Source: Curtobacterium citreum | GTDB lineage: Bacteria; Actinomycetota; Actinomycetes; Actinomycetales; Microbacteriaceae | NCBI RefSeq assembly: GCF_006715175.1 | Contig: NZ_VFMQ01000001.1 | Coordinates: 2,294,001 to 2,358,000, forward strand | Length of the DNA: 64,000 bases | Reading direction: 5' to 3' | The notes under the pieces: generated by a model | What the model saw: the letters and a program-made list of their open reading frames with translations, nothing else | Database searches by the model: none | What the model was told of the DNA's origin: nothing | Program-made: the position numbers and the translations under genes | Part shown: positions 61,286 to 64,000 of the stretch, piece after piece | Numbering within the stretch: position 1 is the first letter of the stretch | Layout: each line of letters starts with the position of its first letter

Positions 61286-62364
61286 CCCACGCCCTGTTCG
61301 ACCCGATCACCGTCCGTGACCTGACCGTCCGCAACCGCATCTGGGTCTCCCCGATGTGCCAGTACTCGGTCGAGCGGCAGGACGGCGTCCCGACCCCGTG
61401 GCACCTCGTGCACCTCGGCGGGTTCGCCAAGGGCGGTGCCGGCGCGGTCGTGGTCGAGGCGACGGGGGTCGTCCCCGAGGGTCGGATCAGCCCGCAGGAC
61501 CTCGGGCTGTGGAACGACGAGCAGCGGGACGCGTTCCGCCCGATCGTCGACTTCCTGCACGACCAGGGCGCCGCGGCCGGCATCCAGCTCGCGCACGCCG
61601 GGCGCAAGGCGTCGACGTTCCGCCCGTGGGAGGACACGCACGGCTCAGTGCCGGTCGACCAGGGCGGGTGGAGCACCGTGGCCCCGTCGGCCGTGGCCTT
61701 CGGCGGGTACGCCGCGCCGCGCGAGCTCGAGCCCGAGGACATCCGGGTCGTCGCGCTCGCCTTCGCGGCCGCCGCCCGTCGGGCCGTCGACGCGGGCTTC
61801 GACCTCGTCGAGCTGCACGCCGCGCACGGCTACCTGCTCCACCAGTTCCTCTCGCCGCTGTCGAACCACCGCACGGACGCCTACGGCGGGTCGCTCGAGA
61901 ACCGGGCCCGTGCGCTCCTCGAGGTGCTCGACGCGGTGCGCGCCGAGGTCGGCGCAGGCTTCCCCGTCGTCGTCCGCTTCTCGGCCACCGACTGGGTCGA
62001 CGGCGGACTGACCCTGGACGAGACCACGCAGGTCGCGCGCTGGGCGGCCGAGCACGGTGCCGACCTGGCCGACGTGTCGACCGGCGGCAACGTCGCGAGT
62101 GCCCCGATCCCGGTCGGCCCCGGCTACCAGGTGCCGTTCGCGGCAGCACTGAAGCGTGACGCGGGCGTCCGGACGATCGCGGTCGGCATGATCTCCGACG
62201 CGTTCCAGGCCGAGCAGGTCGTCGCGACCGGACAGGCCGACGTGGTCATGGTCGGGCGCGAGTTCCTCCGCGACCCGGCCTTCCCGCTCCGCGCTGCGGT
62301 CGAGCTCGGCGTGCACGTCGACTACGAACCGCAGCAGTACCACCGCGCCCGGGTGACGGCGTAG
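61282..62364 (+). CDS. NADH:flavin oxidoreductase (Old Yellow Enzyme, YqjM type)
   Basis: 360 aa FMN TIM barrel reducing activated C=C bonds. YqjM-type features: SPMCQYSVERQDGVPTPWH with the Cys that tunes FMN, LAHAGRKAST, catalytic His pair in LVELHAAHGYLLHQFLSP, NHRTDAYGGSLENRAR, and VMVGREFLRDP. Start GTG 61282. Coupled to the HAD gene. Confidence 0.95.
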   Translation: MTHALFDPITVRDLTVRNRIWVSPMCQYSVERQDGVPTPWHLVHLGGFAKGGAGAVVVEATGVVPEGRISPQDLGLWNDEQRDAFRPIVDFLHDQGAAAGIQLAHAGRKASTFRPWEDTHGSVPVDQGGWSTVAPSAVAFGGYAAPRELEPEDIRVVALAFAAAARRAVDAGFDLVELHAAHGYLLHQFLSPLSNHRTDAYGGSLENRARALLEVLDAVRAEVGAGFPVVVRFSATDWVDGGLTLDETTQVARWAAEHGADLADVSTGGNVASAPIPVGPGYQVPFAAALKRDAGVRTIAVGMISDAFQAEQVVATGQADVVMVGREFLRDPAFPLRAAVELGVHVDYEPQQYHRARVTA

Positions 62365-62415
62365 GCCACCCTGACCTGTACGTCCTCTCGGCTTCCGATG
62401 CCCCGACGCAGTACG

Positions 62416-62520
62416 ATGACCCTCACTGTGGACGATCCTCCGAACGCTTCCTCGCCTCACTCATCCGCCGCTCACTCGGTGAGCAGCACTCCCTCGCGCC
62501 CTGCGGGAGGTGAAGAATGA
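62416..62520 (+). CDS. Putative 34-aa leader ORF before the CNNM/CorC gene
   Basis: ATG 62416 opens a 34-codon frame (begins MTLTVDDPPNASSP, ends SRPAGGEE) whose TGA overlaps the next gene's start as ATGA, so ribosomes could pass directly. It contains five prolines and many serines. Inside it GCTCAC (62470-62475) pairs with GTGAGC (62479-62484). A candidate -10 hexamer TACGAT at 62412-62417 covers the ATG, so the leader may instead be untranslated. Regulatory leader peptide is a hypothesis. Confidence 0.4.
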   Translation: MTLTVDDPPNASSPHSSAAHSVSSTPSRPAGGEE

Positions 62521-63902
62521 GCCCGATCGACGTCGTCATGCTGATCGGCGGCATCCTGCTGACGCTCGGCACGGGTGTGTTCGTCGCGTCCGAGTTCGCC
62601 CTCGTGAACCTCGACCGCGCCGAGGTCGAGGCACGTCGGGACCGCGGCGAGTCGGGCCTCGGGCCGGTCATCGGCGCGCTCAAGGTCACCTCGACGCACC
62701 TGTCGAGCGCGCAGCTCGGCATCACGCTGACCACCCTGCTGACCGGCTACCTGCTCGAGCCCTCGATCGCGACCCTGCTCGAGGCGCCGTTCCTCGCACT
62801 CGACCTGCCCGAGGCGATCGTCGAGACCGTCGGGTCGATCGTCGCCCTGGTGATCGCGACCCTGCTGTCGATGATCCTCGGCGAGCTCGTCCCGAAGAAC
62901 TTCGCCCTCGCCCTGCCGTTGCAGACCGCGAAGCTCGTCGTGCCCCTGCAGGTCGCGTTCACGACCGTGTTCAAGCCCGCGGTCGCCGTGCTCAACGGCA
63001 CCGCGAACGCCGTGCTCCGGTCGATGGGCATCGAACCGCAGGAGGAGCTGTCGGGTGCGCGGAGCGCCGAGGAACTCAGCTCGCTCCTCCGCCGGTCCGC
63101 GTCCGAGGGCTCGCTCGAACAGGACACCGCGACGCTCCTGCAGCGGACCATCGCGTTCTCCGAGCTCAGCGCGAGCGACGTGATGACCCCGCGCCCCCGC
63201 CTGTCCACGATCCGGGTGTCGGAGTCCGCCGAGGACGTCATCGCCCTGGCCCGTCGCACCGGCTTCAGCCGCTTCCCCGTCATCGAGGAGGACGCGGACG
63301 ACGTCGTCGGGCTCGTGCACGTCAAGCAGGCCGTCGCCGTGCCGCGCGAGAAGCGCGCCGAGGTGCCCGTCGGCGCACTCATGACCGAGGCCGAGCGCGT
63401 CCCGGAGACCATGCCCGGCGACACCCTGCTCGCCGAGGTCCGGAGCCGCGGTTACCAGATGGTGATCGTCGTCGACGAGTACGGCGGCACCGCCGGGGTC
63501 GTCACGCTCGAGGACCTCGTCGAGGAGATCGTCGGCGAGGTGTCCGACGAGCACGACCGCGCCCGCATCGACGTCGTCCGCTCCCGCGGGTGGCTGACCT
63601 TCCCGGGGCTCCTCCGGCCGGACGAGCTCGAGGACCGCGCCGGCGTGCGCGTCCCCGAGGACGGTCCGTACGAGACCGTCGGCGGGTTCCTCATGTCGAC
63701 GCTCGGCCGCCTGCCGGTCGTCGGTGACGAGGTCGCGATCGAGGACGGCGTCTTCCGCGTCGAACGCCTGGACGGCCGCCGCATCGACCGCATCCGCTGG
63801 ACCCCGATCCACCCCGACCCGACGCCGACCGGCAGCACCGCGACCACGCAGCGCCCCGCCACCGGCATCATCATCCCGGCCACGAAGGAGGGCGCCCGAT
63901 GA
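62517..63902 (+). CDS. CNNM/CorC (hemolysin-family) membrane transporter
   Basis: 461 aa. Four membrane helices in the CNNM (DUF21) domain (ASEFALVNLDRAEVEARRDRG, TLLTGYLLEPSIATLL, LGELVPKNFALALP), then a CBS pair (VMTPRPRLSTIRVSESAEDVI, and the second with MVIVVDEYGGTAGVVTLEDL), and a C-terminal CorC_HlyC domain (DEVAIEDGVFRVERLDGRRI). The family handles Mg2+ or related divalent cations. Start ATG 62517 with GGGAGGTGAAG. Confidence 0.94.
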   Translation: MSPIDVVMLIGGILLTLGTGVFVASEFALVNLDRAEVEARRDRGESGLGPVIGALKVTSTHLSSAQLGITLTTLLTGYLLEPSIATLLEAPFLALDLPEAIVETVGSIVALVIATLLSMILGELVPKNFALALPLQTAKLVVPLQVAFTTVFKPAVAVLNGTANAVLRSMGIEPQEELSGARSAEELSSLLRRSASEGSLEQDTATLLQRTIAFSELSASDVMTPRPRLSTIRVSESAEDVIALARRTGFSRFPVIEEDADDVVGLVHVKQAVAVPREKRAEVPVGALMTEAERVPETMPGDTLLAEVRSRGYQMVIVVDEYGGTAGVVTLEDLVEEIVGEVSDEHDRARIDVVRSRGWLTFPGLLRPDELEDRAGVRVPEDGPYETVGGFLMSTLGRLPVVGDEVAIEDGVFRVERLDGRRIDRIRWTPIHPDPTPTGSTATTQRPATGIIIPATKEGAR

Positions 63903-64000
63903 GCGCCGCAGCCCCGTTGAGCGACGCGGTGTCGAGCGGGGTCGTCCTGGCCGCCGGCGAGTCCGCCTCGAGCAGTTCCGACTGGTGGGGCATCTTCTGG
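63899..64000 (+). CDS. Second CNNM-family protein, cut by window edge
   Basis: Only 34 codons are visible, starting MSAAAPLSDAVSSG and running off at DWWGIFW. ATG 63899 overlaps the stop of the preceding CNNM gene (ATGA). Tandem CNNM paralogues in this arrangement are common in actinobacteria, and the first hydrophobic residues fit, but the family call rests mostly on context. Confidence 0.6.
   Translation, partial: MSAAAPLSDAVSSGVVLAAGESASSSSDWWGIFW

Noticed and set aside
62365..62516. Known magnesium or manganese riboswitch upstream of the CNNM gene
   Set aside because: I could not match the conserved cores of M-box or yybP-ykoY; only a short hairpin and a leader frame are visible.

Overview
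The window is a compact, very GC-rich stretch of actinobacterial chromosome. It has frequent GTG starts, many 4-bp GTGA/ATGA gene overlaps, and an argS / lysA / hom / thrC order typical of Actinobacteria. Gene content and small-protein families point to Microbacteriaceae, most likely Curtobacterium or a close relative; the genus is inferred, not proven. I see no phage, integrase, transposase, CRISPR array or rRNA operon. One tRNA gene, tRNA-Arg(CCG), is present.

Layout. 1-6340 (minus): argS, a DUF2993 lipid-binding protein, lysA, hom and thrC (cut by the window edge), serving aspartate-family amino acids and translation. 6412-7351: a lipoprotein, a 33-bp tandem repeat and tRNA-Arg. 7487-14713: a Pls/PosA-type nonribosomal peptide synthetase (polyamino-acid synthetase type), a coupled M1 aminopeptidase, an XRE regulator divergent from a methionine aminopeptidase over a three-site phased operator, a phosphopantetheinyl transferase and a small conserved-looking protein. 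14921-18644: TPM-domain membrane protein, PspA/IM30 and an arginase-fold protein with degraded metal motifs. 19037-23718: flavin disulfide oxidoreductase, siderophore-interacting protein plus FecE-type ATPase behind an IdeR/DtxR-like box, and an alpha/beta hydrolase. 23780-28838: complete peptide-type ABC importer operon. 28863-34363: amidase, NmrA-like protein, CPBP protease, and a two-component pair whose kinase is frameshifted. 34610-39400: ABC-F ATPase, secreted GH43 and an L,D-transpeptidase. 39422-42560: gluconokinase/GntP divergent from a GntR-family regulator with a palindromic operator. 42724-47543: acetyltransferase, ung, S51 peptidase, phosphoribosyltransferase, SDR and acyltransferase. 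47691-50339: metY and metX. 50636-53930: kinase, degenerate kinase-like membrane protein and response regulator. 54215-64000: MFS exporter, small proteins, GT87-like transferase, YceI protein, GH16, NAD(P)HX dehydratase, HAD hydrolase, Old Yellow Enzyme, and two CNNM/CorC-type membrane proteins preceded by a short leader ORF.

The intergenic DNA is unusually structured. A hairpin family built on CGGACGGGAGGC / GCCTCCCGTCCG with a loop of about 20 nt recurs at five or more sites, and half-copies lie in frame inside coding genes as Gly-Arg-Glu-Ala-Arg. A second composite element (19-bp tandem repeats followed at a fixed distance by a near-palindrome) occurs twice. Together with the polyamino-acid synthetase locus, the phased XRE operator, the degenerate sensor in a three-gene signalling operon and the leader ORF before the CNNM gene, these are the most interesting parts.
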